The notes: generated by a model from the letters alone, not told the origin. A stretch of 64,000 nucleotides of DNA from JACPLA01 sp964602055 (GCA_964602055.1 CAZRPU010000004.1:1-64000); one strand, 5' to 3'. Numbered from the stretch's first letter, positions 52,975-62,539 are shown. Numbers and translations: made by a program.

Positions 52975-52995
52975 TTGAACTGGATAAATATGCAA
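52967..52995 (-). promoter_or_regulatory. argCJBFRG promoter
   Basis: On the minus strand TTGCAT (52995-52990) and TATAAT (52972-52967) are separated by 17 bases. The start of transcription would be near 52960, giving a leader of about 30 bases with the AGGAGG site in it. Both hexamers are overlapped by ARG boxes. Confidence 0.8.
52981..52994. promoter_or_regulatory. ARG box 2 (ArgR operator) over the argC spacer and -35
   Basis: TGGATAAATATGCA fits the ARG box core TGnATnnnnATnCA. Its centre is 20 bases from that of box 1, about two helical turns, the side-by-side spacing used by ArgR hexamers (21 bases between centres in enteric bacteria). It overlaps the -35 by five bases. Confidence 0.85.
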
Positions 52996-53013
52996 GAACA
53001 ATTTTACGCCGGC

Positions 53014-53042
53014 AAAAAAAATCCCCGCCCGGGGGCGGGGAT
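53014..53042 (-). terminator. Rho-independent terminator of the outer-membrane protein gene
   Basis: A GC-rich hairpin with arms ATCCCCGCC and GGCGGGGAT (53021-53042) is followed on the minus strand by eight T (53021-53014). It stands 25 bases after the stop of the 53067 gene and keeps its transcript from running into the arg promoter. Confidence 0.92.
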
Positions 53043-53066
53043 GGTGCTCGTCCCGGGGGACGGCTT

Positions 53067-53768
53067 TTAGAAGTACACCGCGAGGGTCAAGGTGCCCTGC
53101 GAAGCGACACTGATCGCTGAGTTGCTTCCTTGTTTCGTTGTCGTGGTCGTGCCAGCCCCGTTGTTGAATTCCTGGTCCTTGCGGGAGGTGGAAGCAAAGC
53201 CAATGCGGTATTCACCGGCAAGGCTGAGTTCCTTCCACAGGAAGAATTCAAAACCGGCGAGAGCATACACGGTAAAGGTGGTTCCGCCCTGATACGTCAC
53301 GCCGCCAATGGTCTCACCGCCGGCCGAATTGGTGGTCGTGGTCTGCACCAGGGGAGGTGCTCCCGTGACAGTGGGCTTGAATTCGGTGCTGGTCGTGGAA
53401 AATCCGACGCCACCACCCAAGTACGGACTCACGCGGCCGCTGCCCATATGGAGCTCCACCGCTCCAGAGATGCCGATGCTGGTCGCCGATTGAGTGCCAT
53501 CGACTCCGGATTGACCTGCGGGAGGATTTGCAGGATTGGTTGCGCTCGCCGAAGCAAACTGGATCCCACCCCGTACTGCCATTGAAGAGGAGAGATAATA
53601 CTTCGCACCAAACCCGCCATCGAAGTTTCCGGCTCCGATAAACGAAAGACCGTTGAAGGTGAAGAGAAGGGCCTTCGATCCGCCGGTCAAATTCGGCATA
53701 ACCTCCTGGCCCATCGAAAGCGATGTTGCCACGAGGAGAGCCATCACGACGAACAAGACTTTCTTCAT
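53067..53768 (-). CDS. Outer-membrane beta-barrel protein
   Basis: This 233-residue protein has a signal peptide (1-20) and a strongly amphipathic barrel of about eight strands that closes with LTLAVYF (terminal Phe), as in OmpA/OmpX-like barrels. Glycine and threonine-rich loops (QTTTTNSAGG, NNGAGTTTTTKQG) point to the cell surface. No catalytic motif is visible. A strong AAAGGAG site precedes the start. It is divergently placed to ychF and ends in its own terminator. Confidence 0.85.
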   Translation of the reverse strand: MKKVLFVVMALLVATSLSMGQEVMPNLTGGSKALLFTFNGLSFIGAGNFDGGFGAKYYLSSSMAVRGGIQFASASATNPANPPAGQSGVDGTQSATSIGISGAVELHMGSGRVSPYLGGGVGFSTTSTEFKPTVTGAPPLVQTTTTNSAGGETIGGVTYQGGTTFTVYALAGFEFFLWKELSLAGEYRIGFASTSRKDQEFNNGAGTTTTTKQGSNSAISVASQGTLTLAVYF

Positions 53769-53997
53769 GGAGAACTCCTTTGAATTGTGAATGGTGGTGC
53801 ACCGTTAACTGCATGGAACACACCAAACATAATCGCAACTTTTTGAACCTTCAAGATGCCTTTTTGTTCTGTATCACACTGAGAGCAAAAGAGTGCATTT
53901 CGAATTGTTTTCGATGCTTTTAGCCTCGCAGAAAAGCGGTTTTTTCCGTACATTTTTCTTTTCCCCCAATTTCTTTCACCCCGGAATACTCGATCCC

Positions 53998-55095
53998 ATG
54001 GGATTTACTTGCGGAATTATCGGACTCCCAAACGTCGGAAAATCGACGCTCTTCAATGCCATCACCGCTGCAGGAGCCGAGGCGGCCAATTATCCTTTCT
54101 GTACGATAGACCCTAATGTCGGCGTCGTGACTGTGCCGGATGAGAGGGTCGACCGTCTTGCACGTATCTATTCTCCCCCGAAAATCGTTCCCACAGCCAT
54201 CGAGTTTCTTGACATCGCAGGACTCGTCAAAGGGGCAAGCAAGGGAGAGGGGCTTGGGAACCAGTTCCTCTCTCACATACGCAATGCCGATGCCATTGCA
54301 CATGTCGTTCGTTGCTTCGACGATCCAAATGTGGTTCACGTCGACGGAACGGTTGATCCGCAGCGCGATATTGAGATCATCGAGGCAGAGCTGATCTTCA
54401 AGGATCTTGAAACCGCTGAAAAGAAGCTCGCTGATGCTGAACGCCGGGCAAGAACCGGGGACAAGAAAACGAAGTCTGAATCTGATTTCTACTCCTCTGT
54501 TCGAAATCATCTCCTCTCAGGGCGACTTGCACGGTACTACACTCTCCAATCTGATGAAGAACAGCTCTGGATGAGGGATCTTCATCTCCTGACGCGCAAA
54601 CCGGTGATGTATGTCTGCAATGTGCATGAAGAGGATATTCTTCAGGAGAACGCGTACGTCAGAATCGTTCGAGACATAGCAGCAAAGGAGGGGGCAGTCG
54701 TTGTGGTGATTTCAGCGGCAGTCGAAGCGGAAGTAGCCGAACTCCCCGGGCACGAACAGGCTTCTTTCCTCGAAGGACTTGGTCTGCGGGAGTCAGGGCT
54801 CCATCAGGTAATCCGGCAGGGCTACGACCTCCTGCACCTTCTGACCTTTTTCACGGCAGGCCCGAAAGAGGTCCACGCATGGACCGTCGAGCGAGGGACC
54901 CTTGCTCCCCAGGCCGCAGGAGTAATCCATTCCGATTTTGAACGAGGATTTATCCGCGCCGAGATCATGAAATTCGCCGATCTGGACAGATTGGGGTCGG
55001 AGCTTGCCGTCCGCGAAAATGGGCTGCTCCACCTGGAAGGTCGCGAGTACGCTGTCGAAGACGGAGATGTCATCTTCTTCAGGTTCAATGTGTAG
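53998..55095 (+). CDS. ychF: Ribosome-binding GTPase/ATPase YchF (OLA1 family)
   Basis: This 365-residue protein has the P-loop GLPNVGKST (9-17), a DIAGLVKGASKGEGLGNQFL switch region, the coiled-coil helices in the middle and a C-terminal TGS domain (DLLHLLTFFTAGPKEVHAWTV). YchF prefers ATP and links translation to redox stress. The start is ATG 53998 because homologues begin at MGFTCGI; a longer frame to 53893 adds a hydrophobic stretch with no ribosome site. Confidence 0.97.
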   Translation: MGFTCGIIGLPNVGKSTLFNAITAAGAEAANYPFCTIDPNVGVVTVPDERVDRLARIYSPPKIVPTAIEFLDIAGLVKGASKGEGLGNQFLSHIRNADAIAHVVRCFDDPNVVHVDGTVDPQRDIEIIEAELIFKDLETAEKKLADAERRARTGDKKTKSESDFYSSVRNHLLSGRLARYYTLQSDEEQLWMRDLHLLTRKPVMYVCNVHEEDILQENAYVRIVRDIAAKEGAVVVVISAAVEAEVAELPGHEQASFLEGLGLRESGLHQVIRQGYDLLHLLTFFTAGPKEVHAWTVERGTLAPQAAGVIHSDFERGFIRAEIMKFADLDRLGSELAVRENGLLHLEGREYAVEDGDVIFFRFNV

Positions 55096-55158
55096 TTCCT
55101 GCCACCCTTGGGTGGTGTGGTGCAGTTCCCCCCGTTCTACTCCTTTTGATACCCGATA

Positions 55159-56646
55159 TCAGAGCTTGGGCGGTTTCCCCAGAACCTCTTCAATGGTCAT
55201 GTTCTGAATCTTTCCGAGCTTCAGCTTCTCTATGCCCTTCCCAATAACGCTCTTGTCCCCCACAATGACGATGGCCATCTTTTCGGGATCAATATATTTC
55301 CTTGCCACCTGCAGAACATCATCTTTGGTAACGCGCAGCACCTTATCAACATACGTATTGAAATAGTTTCCCGGCAGATTATAGGTAACGAGTTCTCCTA
55401 ACATTCCCGCGATTTGTGAAACTGATTCGAAATTGTCGGGATATCCAAGGGCAAGGTAATTTTTTGCACGATGGAGCTCATCGTCCGGGACCGCCTGGAG
55501 AATGCCGTTGAGTTCTTTCATGAACTCCGTCAGAGCTTTATCCGTAACATCGGTTTGTACGGCGGAAGATGCCAGAAAAGGACCCGGAAGCGGGCGCATG
55601 TCGAAGTTCGAACCGGCACCGTAGGAATAGCCGTGCTTCTCGCGAAGGTTCTGATTCAATCTCGAGGTAAACGATCCACCCAGGATAGTATTCATAACCA
55701 CAAGGGGAAAGTAGTCCTCCGTCATCCTTGCAGCCCCGATCCTGCCGATGCGAATTTCCGATTGAGCAGCACCCGGTTTGTCGACCAGATAAATCACCCT
55801 GCTCTCGATTTGTTCGGTGTTCGGCCAGTTGACTGTCGCGGTCGTTCCACCGGTCCACGATCCGAAAGCCTTTTCGAGAGTTTTTTCCACCGCCAACCGG
55901 CTGACATCACCCACGACAATCAGCGTTGCGTTATTGGGGTGATAGTATGTTTTGTGAAATCGTCCCAGGTCCTGGACGCGAAATGCCCGAAGAGACTTTT
56001 CATTCCCCATAGCCGGGACGCCGTAGGGATGACGAGACCCGTAGAGCACCTGATTGAATTCAACGGAAGCGATCACGCCCGGCTGATCATGCCACTGCGC
56101 CAGGGAGGTCAGACGTTCTTTCCTCAAGCGTTCCAGCTCTTCCTTCGGAAAGGTGGGCCTCATTGCAATATCGGCCATAAGGCCGAGAGCTTCCTCCAGT
56201 TTTGAAACAGGTGTGTGGAGAGCAATGGCGCTCGTGTGTTGGCCCGAGAAGGAAGAGATTCTCGCTCCGAGATAATCGATTGCGTCGGCAAGCTCCAGGG
56301 CCGAACGCGTGCCCGCCCCTTCATCCATCATTGCAGCGGTAAGGCTTGCCAATCCGGTCTGGCCCGACGGATCCATGGCGCTGCCGGTATTGACAAGCAG
56401 ATTGACCTGAACAACCGGCACGCTGTGTTTTTCCATGAGGACAACGGGAAGCCCGTTGGAGAGCTTGAACCGCTGGATCTCCGGAAGCCTGAGCGAAGCG
56501 GGTGCGCCGAGCTCAGGCGGTTTCGTGCGGTCAGGTTTTTGAGCCGGGGCAGTGCTCGTGGCGGCAATCAGCACCGCCAGAACGGCAGCCTGCCACCGTA
56601 GCATGGGAACGGAGTTCCTTGAATCGATGCGCAGTGTTCTTTTCAT
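55159..56646 (-). CDS. M16 family peptidase subunit without catalytic motif
   Basis: This 495-residue protein has a signal peptide (hydrophobic stretch near 19-35, ending APAQ). It is M16-type in outline, but the HxxEH place reads GQTGLASLTAAMMDEG, so zinc cannot bind. The R/Y motif used for substrate binding is present in LREKHGYSYG. Such proteins pair with a catalytic partner, which is the gene just upstream; the ATGA overlap ensures equal output. Together they form a periplasmic heterodimer of the M16B kind. Confidence 0.9.
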   Translation of the reverse strand: MKRTLRIDSRNSVPMLRWQAAVLAVLIAATSTAPAQKPDRTKPPELGAPASLRLPEIQRFKLSNGLPVVLMEKHSVPVVQVNLLVNTGSAMDPSGQTGLASLTAAMMDEGAGTRSALELADAIDYLGARISSFSGQHTSAIALHTPVSKLEEALGLMADIAMRPTFPKEELERLRKERLTSLAQWHDQPGVIASVEFNQVLYGSRHPYGVPAMGNEKSLRAFRVQDLGRFHKTYYHPNNATLIVVGDVSRLAVEKTLEKAFGSWTGGTTATVNWPNTEQIESRVIYLVDKPGAAQSEIRIGRIGAARMTEDYFPLVVMNTILGGSFTSRLNQNLREKHGYSYGAGSNFDMRPLPGPFLASSAVQTDVTDKALTEFMKELNGILQAVPDDELHRAKNYLALGYPDNFESVSQIAGMLGELVTYNLPGNYFNTYVDKVLRVTKDDVLQVARKYIDPEKMAIVIVGDKSVIGKGIEKLKLGKIQNMTIEEVLGKPPKL

Positions 56647-58004
56647 GGCTGGACCTCCTTACTGCGTTCCGCGGCAAGTTCCTTTTTCCCTTGTGGCACA
56701 ACACTCAGAACCACGCGGGCGCCCGACCGAAGATACGTCCTGGCCATTGCCCGAATGTCGCCCGGGCCGAGAGCCTTGTAGCGGGCAAGGTCTTCATGAA
56801 AATAGTCCGGGTTTCCTGTTCGCGTATAATAGTTATTCAGCTGATCCGCCTTTCCCCCCGATGTCTCGAGGCCGTCCAGAAAACCGGCTTCGTACTGGTT
56901 GACTGCTCTCGCGACTTCCCGCTCCGTTGGTCCTTCGGCTTTCATCCGTTCGATTTCCTCTTCGATCACCGATTCGAGCTCTGCAAGGGTATGGCCTGCC
57001 CGGGCTGTGGCGATGATCCAGAAAGAAGAAGAAAAATCTGCCGACAACTGGAATGCCGAAACATCCTGCGCGATTTGAAGATCATACACCAACCGTTTGT
57101 ACAATCTCGAGTTTTTCCCGCCGGCCAGAACGTTTGCCAGAATATCCATTTCTGCATCACCCGGCGCAAAGAGAGCCGGTGTCAGCCACGCAACATGGAG
57201 GCGCGGCAGCTGAACACGATCTTCAAATACCAGACGTTTTTCCTCGTTGAGAGCTGCTGCGGGCGGATCAACCGGTGCGACGGGGGCTCCCGCAGGAATT
57301 TCACCGAACCAGCGTTCAACCATTCTGATCGCTTCGCGTGTATCAATATCTCCCGCGATGACAACACTCATGTTATTCGGCACATAGTATGTCTTGAAAA
57401 AATGCACGACATCCTCATAACTTGCAGCCGAGAGGTCTTCCATAGAGCCGATGGTAGGCCACGAGTATGGGTGATCAGGAGGGTAAAGATTCTTCGCCAT
57501 GAGAATCCAGACCATGCCGTACGGTTGATTCTCGTACCTCTGCCGGCGCTCATTTTTTACCACATCGCGCTGACCGTCGACTTTTGCAGGAGACATGGCG
57601 TCGAGAAGGTAGCCGAGCCTGTCCGATTCGAGGAACAGTGCAAGCTCAAGAGCATTGCTCGGAAGGTCCTCGTAGTAGTTTGTCCGATCCGTATTGGTCG
57701 AACCGTTGTTGTTTCCCCCGGCTGCCTCGAGCCACTCGTCGAATTTTCCCTCGGGGACGTTGCCCGATCCTTCAAACATGATATGTTCGAACAAATGCGC
57801 AAAACCCGTCCTGCCGGGAAGCTCACGGCCCGAACCGACGTGGTACCACAGGTTCACCGATACCCTTGGGATCGAATGATCCTCGTGAATGATGGCCGTC
57901 AGCCCATTGGGCAAGACGACGGAGGTGTACGGTACGCTGAGGGCCTCGTGCTGGGCGGTGAGCGGAGCCCAGAGGGAAAACAAGAGAAGCAGCAATCGTT
58001 TCAT
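56643..58004 (-). CDS. M16 family zinc metallopeptidase (catalytic subunit)
   Basis: This 453-residue protein has a signal peptide (1-17, ending LTAQ) and the inverted zinc motif H70-L-F-E73-H74 in GFAHLFEHIMFEG, with a candidate third ligand in the NERRQRYEN helix. It degrades peptides or processes proteins in the periplasm. The start is 58004 where the signal begins; an AAAGGA site is 10 bases upstream. It is translated just before its non-catalytic partner. Confidence 0.92.
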   Translation of the reverse strand: MKRLLLLLFSLWAPLTAQHEALSVPYTSVVLPNGLTAIIHEDHSIPRVSVNLWYHVGSGRELPGRTGFAHLFEHIMFEGSGNVPEGKFDEWLEAAGGNNNGSTNTDRTNYYEDLPSNALELALFLESDRLGYLLDAMSPAKVDGQRDVVKNERRQRYENQPYGMVWILMAKNLYPPDHPYSWPTIGSMEDLSAASYEDVVHFFKTYYVPNNMSVVIAGDIDTREAIRMVERWFGEIPAGAPVAPVDPPAAALNEEKRLVFEDRVQLPRLHVAWLTPALFAPGDAEMDILANVLAGGKNSRLYKRLVYDLQIAQDVSAFQLSADFSSSFWIIATARAGHTLAELESVIEEEIERMKAEGPTEREVARAVNQYEAGFLDGLETSGGKADQLNNYYTRTGNPDYFHEDLARYKALGPGDIRAMARTYLRSGARVVLSVVPQGKKELAAERSKEVQP

Positions 58005-58089
58005 GACCCGTTTCCTTTGTGGATGATTCATGGTTCTACGCAATCACGTTTATCCTGTTTCGCCGCGCCCGGCAAGACAACCAAACGCG

Positions 58090-61000
58090 TCAGTTTTTCT
58101 CTTTCTTTTCCGGCTTCCAGTCAAGATCGAGCGTCTTGTATTCCGGAAAGAGCTTCAATTCCGCTGATTCCACGGATTTCTGAAAAGCTGCAACATCTTC
58201 GGAGAAAACCCTGTTCAGGCGACCTAATGCCTCCTGAAGAAGAGCTTCCGCCTGTCTCAGGTTGGTTCTTTGGGTGCTTGTCGGAGCATCCCACGATGAA
58301 CCGAGTGATCGTTGGACGGATCCAAGTTTTGCTGCAACCGTGTTGCTGCTCCTTGTTATTCCTTGAAACCTGTTCGGTTCATCGAGAAACTGATCTGCAA
58401 CCTCGGTGAGTTTTTTCCTGACCTTCTCCGCTTCGGTACGGAGGTTTTTTACCTTGTCATCAGATCGGCTTTTTGCCTGATCCAGGACCGCGTCAATGAC
58501 CTTTCGGATGGCCACGATCCGATCAACCGCCTCGGCAGCAACCTCCAGACGCTGAGCGACGATCTTCATCATGTCGGCTTTTGCCTGAAGATCGTTTTGG
58601 GGAACCACCGTTCGGGGGTCCGCCAATATCTGCACGACTCCTGACGTTTCTCTTCTTCCTGCTTTTATCCTCACAGTGTACGTGCCCGGGAGTACCTGAG
58701 GACCCTGTGGCGTGAAGTCTCCGGGCGCAGGCCGTCCCAGCCTGGGAGTCTTGGACCCGTCCATGCGCAGATTCCACGAAACCCGGTTCAATCCCCTGTC
58801 GGCGGTGCCTGCAAATTTTCTGACAACTTTTCCTGAAGAATCGAGAATCTCTATGTCCACTTTCGCCGAATCACGCCGTTCCGACCTTTCCTCGCCCTCG
58901 CTTCCTGCGGAATCGCCGCCCCGTTTGGCCATCAAGGAGTCACGGGGAATATTCAACGAATAGGTGATAAGAGCGCCGTAGGGCCTCTGATCCCCTTTGA
59001 ACATGGCGTCGGCAGGGAAGTGATACCCGCTCATGGCGCGCACTTCGTGCTGATAGGCCGAAGGAATTTCAAACAGATGAAGTGGTTTTTCGAGGATTTC
59101 TTTTGACACCGTGCGCAAGGGCCGCACGTCATCGAGGACATACGCTGCCCGTCCGTGCGTGCCAATGACCAGATCGTGATCGCGCGGATGAATGATCAGC
59201 GCCATCGCCGATACCGTGGGAAATCCATGCGTCCATTTCATCCATTGCCCGCCCCCGTCAAAGCTCACCCAGAGCCCGAATTCTGTTCCGAGGAACAGAA
59301 GGTTCCGGTTTACGGGATCTTCTTCCACGACGAGAGCGTACCCCCACAATCCGTCTTTGCCTGCGGGATTGTTTTTCGTCAGCGAGGTCCATGATTTCCC
59401 GTAGTCCGTCGTTCGATACAAATACGTTGTCCAGTTGCTGCGCCGGTGGTCGTCAAAGACGACATAGGCGGTTCCCGCGTCATGGCGGGACGCTTCGATG
59501 TGGGGGACCCACGTCAAGGGAGGAACGCCGGGAATATTCTTCACGACATTGGTCCAGGTTTTTCCTCCGTCCCGTGTCACCTGAACGTTGCCGTCATCCG
59601 TTCCCACCCAAAGAACTTCCTTCTGTACCGGACTGGGTGCCAGCGTCACAATCGTGGTGAAGTTCTCAGCCGCCGTAACGTCTTTCGTCAGCCCGCCGCT
59701 TTCGGCCTGCTTTTGTTTCGTGGTGTCATTCGTCGTCAGATCGGGGCTGATAATATTCCAGCTGTTGCCGCGGTCGGTGCTGCAGTGGACGAATTGGCTT
59801 CCGTACAGTATGGTCCTTGAATCAAAGGGATCCGCCGCGATGGCGGCATTCCAGTTGAAGCGCAGCTCCACTCCGTCGGGGGCCCAGGGACGGATATCTT
59901 TCCTCTCTCCCGTCTTCCAGTTGTAGCGTATCAGGTAGCCTCCCTGCGACATGGCATAACCGTACGACGGATCGGAAGGATCGACGAGGGTAGCAAATCC
60001 ATCCCCGAATCCGACTTCGTTCCAGTGCCAGTTGCGGATACCGTTGTTTTCCCAAACATCGCTGGGACCTCTCCATGACCCGTTATCCTGCATTCCTCCG
60101 TAGATATTGAAGGGAATGTCAGCATCGACGTTGATATGATAGAATTGTGCCAGCGGAAGATTGTCGATGAACCGCCAGGTTTTTCCGTGATCGCGGCTGA
60201 CCGCGACCCCTCCGTCGTTTCCTTCGATAAGAAAGCTGCCGTCCGTCGGATGAATCCACAAAGCGTGGTGATCCGAATGCACGCCGCGGGCTATGGTTGA
60301 AAATGATTTTCCTCCATCGTGACTTACCTGAAGGTTGGAATGAAGGCTGTAAACGCGGTTTTCATTCTGCGGATCCACCCTCAGATCGGCATAATAGAAG
60401 GGTCTTGGGGCGATATTGGGAGAATCGTTGATGGTTTGCCAGCTCTTTCCTCCGTCATCGGACCTGCAGAGGGTGTTCTTCGTTGCCTCGACAAGCGCAT
60501 AGACCACATCGGGATTATTCCTGGCAATCGCAACGCCGATGCGGCCGAGTTCTCCCTTCGGGAGGCCATCCGAGCCGGTGATGGCCTTCCATGATTCTCC
60601 GCCGTCATAGGTGACATGCAGGCCGCTCCCGGCACCTCCCGATTTAAAAAACCAGGGCCAACGGCGATATTCCCACATCGCAGCAAAAAGCTTGTTGGGA
60701 TTGGAAGGATCCATCACGAGATCAGCGCAACCGGTTTTTTCATTCACGTACAGGATTTTCTTCCACGATTTTCCCCCATCCGTGGTTCTGAAGACTCCCC
60801 GATCAGGGTTTTCACCCCACATCTGACCCATTGCCGCGGCGTAAGCGATGTCGGGGTTCGTGGGATGAAGAACGATGCGATGGATCCGCTCGGTTTTTTC
60901 CAGACCTGCGGACTGCCAGGTTTCTCCGCCATCGAGACTTTTATAGGCGCCGTACCCCACGCTCGCGCTGTTCCTCGGGTTTCCTTCTCCGGTTCCCACC

Positions 61001-61311
61001 CAGACAACTGCCGGGTTTGGCTGAAAAACGGCGACCGCTCCAATCGCTGCAACCCGCTGCGCATCGAACAATGGCTTCCACGTCATGCCTCCGTTGACGG
61101 TTTTCCAGACACCTCCTGTTGCGGCGCCCACATAGATGATGTCGGGATTAGACGCAACCGCCGTAAGGTCCGCGATGCGGCCGCTCATGCCCGCAGGCCC
61201 AACGCTCCTAGCCCGCATTCCTGAAAAATGCGCGGGGTCAAACTGGCCGACAGCGGCAGAAGAGAGAAGAACAAGGGCGAAGAAGACGGCTCGGAGTGAG
61301 AACATGTTCAT
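58090..61311 (-). CDS. Large exported BNR/sortilin-like beta-propeller protein
   Basis: This 1073-residue protein has a signal peptide (1-21, ending AAVGQ). It carries at least ten Asp-box (BNR) motifs of the form [ST]-x-D-x-G-x-[ST]-W, such as LDGGETW, TDGGKSW, YDGGESW, DDGGKSW, RDGGKTW and TDYGKSW, which build propellers of the sortilin/VPS10 or glycosidase type. About residues 770-1060 are a helical and immunoglobulin-like tail. No active-site residues can be named; it may bind or cut sugars or serve in surface binding. A GAGG site precedes ATG 61311; ATG 61305 is an alternative. Confidence 0.88.
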   Translation of the reverse strand: MNMFSLRAVFFALVLLSSAAVGQFDPAHFSGMRARSVGPAGMSGRIADLTAVASNPDIIYVGAATGGVWKTVNGGMTWKPLFDAQRVAAIGAVAVFQPNPAVVWVGTGEGNPRNSASVGYGAYKSLDGGETWQSAGLEKTERIHRIVLHPTNPDIAYAAAMGQMWGENPDRGVFRTTDGGKSWKKILYVNEKTGCADLVMDPSNPNKLFAAMWEYRRWPWFFKSGGAGSGLHVTYDGGESWKAITGSDGLPKGELGRIGVAIARNNPDVVYALVEATKNTLCRSDDGGKSWQTINDSPNIAPRPFYYADLRVDPQNENRVYSLHSNLQVSHDGGKSFSTIARGVHSDHHALWIHPTDGSFLIEGNDGGVAVSRDHGKTWRFIDNLPLAQFYHINVDADIPFNIYGGMQDNGSWRGPSDVWENNGIRNWHWNEVGFGDGFATLVDPSDPSYGYAMSQGGYLIRYNWKTGERKDIRPWAPDGVELRFNWNAAIAADPFDSRTILYGSQFVHCSTDRGNSWNIISPDLTTNDTTKQKQAESGGLTKDVTAAENFTTIVTLAPSPVQKEVLWVGTDDGNVQVTRDGGKTWTNVVKNIPGVPPLTWVPHIEASRHDAGTAYVVFDDHRRSNWTTYLYRTTDYGKSWTSLTKNNPAGKDGLWGYALVVEEDPVNRNLLFLGTEFGLWVSFDGGGQWMKWTHGFPTVSAMALIIHPRDHDLVIGTHGRAAYVLDDVRPLRTVSKEILEKPLHLFEIPSAYQHEVRAMSGYHFPADAMFKGDQRPYGALITYSLNIPRDSLMAKRGGDSAGSEGEERSERRDSAKVDIEILDSSGKVVRKFAGTADRGLNRVSWNLRMDGSKTPRLGRPAPGDFTPQGPQVLPGTYTVRIKAGRRETSGVVQILADPRTVVPQNDLQAKADMMKIVAQRLEVAAEAVDRIVAIRKVIDAVLDQAKSRSDDKVKNLRTEAEKVRKKLTEVADQFLDEPNRFQGITRSSNTVAAKLGSVQRSLGSSWDAPTSTQRTNLRQAEALLQEALGRLNRVFSEDVAAFQKSVESAELKLFPEYKTLDLDWKPEKKEKN

Positions 61312-61381
61312 AGGGAACCTCAGATATGATCGGGAGAGAATGGTGTGCGGGAGTGAGTGAGAGACACATCCGTGCGGAGGC

Positions 61382-61410
61382 AGAATATTCAAATCTGTCA
61401 GAAAAGTCAA
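61382..61410 (-). promoter_or_regulatory. Candidate promoter of the propeller protein gene
   Basis: On the minus strand TTGACT (61410-61405) and TATTCT (61387-61382) are separated by 17 bases; the leader would be about 65 bases. It lies beside the dyad at 61421-61439. Confidence 0.55.
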
Positions 61411-61420
61411 GGTGCACATT

Positions 61421-61439
61421 GTTCCCCAGATTGGGGAAC
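61421..61439. promoter_or_regulatory. 19-base perfect dyad between divergent genes
   Basis: GTTCCCCA and TGGGGAAC are exact reverse complements with a 3-base GAT spacer. The site lies between the minus-strand promoter (61382-61410) and the plus-strand candidate promoter (61445-61474). Its form suits a dimeric repressor or activator; no regulator gene is nearby. Confidence 0.6.
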
Positions 61440-61444
61440 CGATG

Positions 61445-61474
61445 TTGAATTGTCTCTATTTCTTCTTATCTTTC
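61445..61474 (+). promoter_or_regulatory. Candidate promoter of the LD-carboxypeptidase gene
   Basis: TTGAAT (61445-61450), a 16-base spacer and TATCTTTC (61467-61474), close to TAnnTTTG. Transcription would start only a few bases before ATG 61486, which agrees with the absence of a ribosome site there. Confidence 0.4.
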
Positions 61475-61485
61475 CTTCCCTCACA

Positions 61486-62430
61486 ATGTCATCTGCTATC
61501 CTCAAACCGCCCCGACTTCGCAAAGGTAACGTTGTCGGACTGATCTCTCCCGCCAGTGCCCCTTCTTCCGGCGAGAAGATTGAAAAAGCGGTTCTCTATC
61601 TTGAGCGGCTTGGATACCGTGTCAAGGTGGGGGATCATGTCCTTGATCAGCTTGGATACCTTGCGGGCACGGATGAGCACCGCGCAGAAGACTTCAACAG
61701 GATGGTTCAGGACAAAGAGGTCAAAGCCATTGTGGCGGTGCGGGGTGGATATGGAACACCGCGGCTTCTTTCGCTCATCAATTACGCCGCCGTCAAGAAA
61801 AATCCGAAGATTATCGTCGGATACAGCGATTTGACCGCTCTTCAGCTCGCTGTGTATCGGAAGACCGGACTGGTGACGTTCTCCGGCCCCATGGCCGGTG
61901 TTGAAATGTGGAACTCGATGGATCCCTACACCGAGGAGAGTTTCTGGAAGACGGTCACATCACCGTCGCCTGTCGGCATGCTGGAGAATCCTCCCGACGA
62001 AGCATCCATCCTTTTTCATCGCGGAAAGGCCTCCGGAAGGCTCCTGGGAGGAAATCTCTCCCTGCTGCTTTCCTCGCTTGGTACTCCCTACATGCCCGAT
62101 CTCAACAAAGCGCTGCTTATTCTCGAAGAGATTGATGAGGCCCCGCACCGCGTAGATCGCATGCTTGCTCAGCTCTTCAACAGCGGCATTCTGGGCAAGA
62201 TCGCGGGATTGGTGCTTGGTCGCTTCACAGACTGCAAGCCGACGGACCCGAGCAAGCCGTTTCGGTCCATCGATGAAGTGCTCTCGGAGCTCGTGTCGCG
62301 GGTTTCCGTTCCGACGTTGACCAATTTCCAATATGGTCACATTCCCAAAAAGCTGACGATCCCTCTCGGTTTGTCCTCCCGCTTGCACCCCGACGGAGCT
62401 CTCGAGATTACTGAATCTGCCGTACTATAA
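61486..62430 (+). CDS. S66 family LD-carboxypeptidase (muramoyltetrapeptide carboxypeptidase)
   Basis: This 314-residue serine peptidase has the nucleophile in GYSDLTALQLAVY, a Glu in LEEIDEAPHRVDRML and a His in YGHIPKKLTIPLG, the Ser-Glu-His triad of the family. No signal peptide is visible, so it would act in the cytoplasm, recycling murein peptides by removing the terminal D-Ala. The start is ATG 61486, where homologues begin; a frame to 61357 lacks similarity. The candidate promoter is immediately upstream. Confidence 0.93.
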   Translation: MSSAILKPPRLRKGNVVGLISPASAPSSGEKIEKAVLYLERLGYRVKVGDHVLDQLGYLAGTDEHRAEDFNRMVQDKEVKAIVAVRGGYGTPRLLSLINYAAVKKNPKIIVGYSDLTALQLAVYRKTGLVTFSGPMAGVEMWNSMDPYTEESFWKTVTSPSPVGMLENPPDEASILFHRGKASGRLLGGNLSLLLSSLGTPYMPDLNKALLILEEIDEAPHRVDRMLAQLFNSGILGKIAGLVLGRFTDCKPTDPSKPFRSIDEVLSELVSRVSVPTLTNFQYGHIPKKLTIPLGLSSRLHPDGALEITESAVL

Positions 62431-62539
62431 GATTCTCTCGAGATCATTCTCGAGCGAATTTTCATCTTGACGCTCGATCGTAGCCAATGTCCTTCCGCCT
62501 TTCTCTTTCCGAAAACCCCATCCAAATCGCCGTAATTCA

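Noticed and set aside
56502..58409. 635-codon open frame on the plus strand
   Set aside because: It lies antisense to the two M16 peptidase genes and the end of the propeller gene, which have full motifs and overlapping starts; its translation is Arg/Cys-rich and without known motifs.
62439..62456. Two CTCGAG sites that could form a hairpin after the LD-carboxypeptidase gene
   Set aside because: A 6-base stem followed by CGAATTTTC is too weak to call a terminator.
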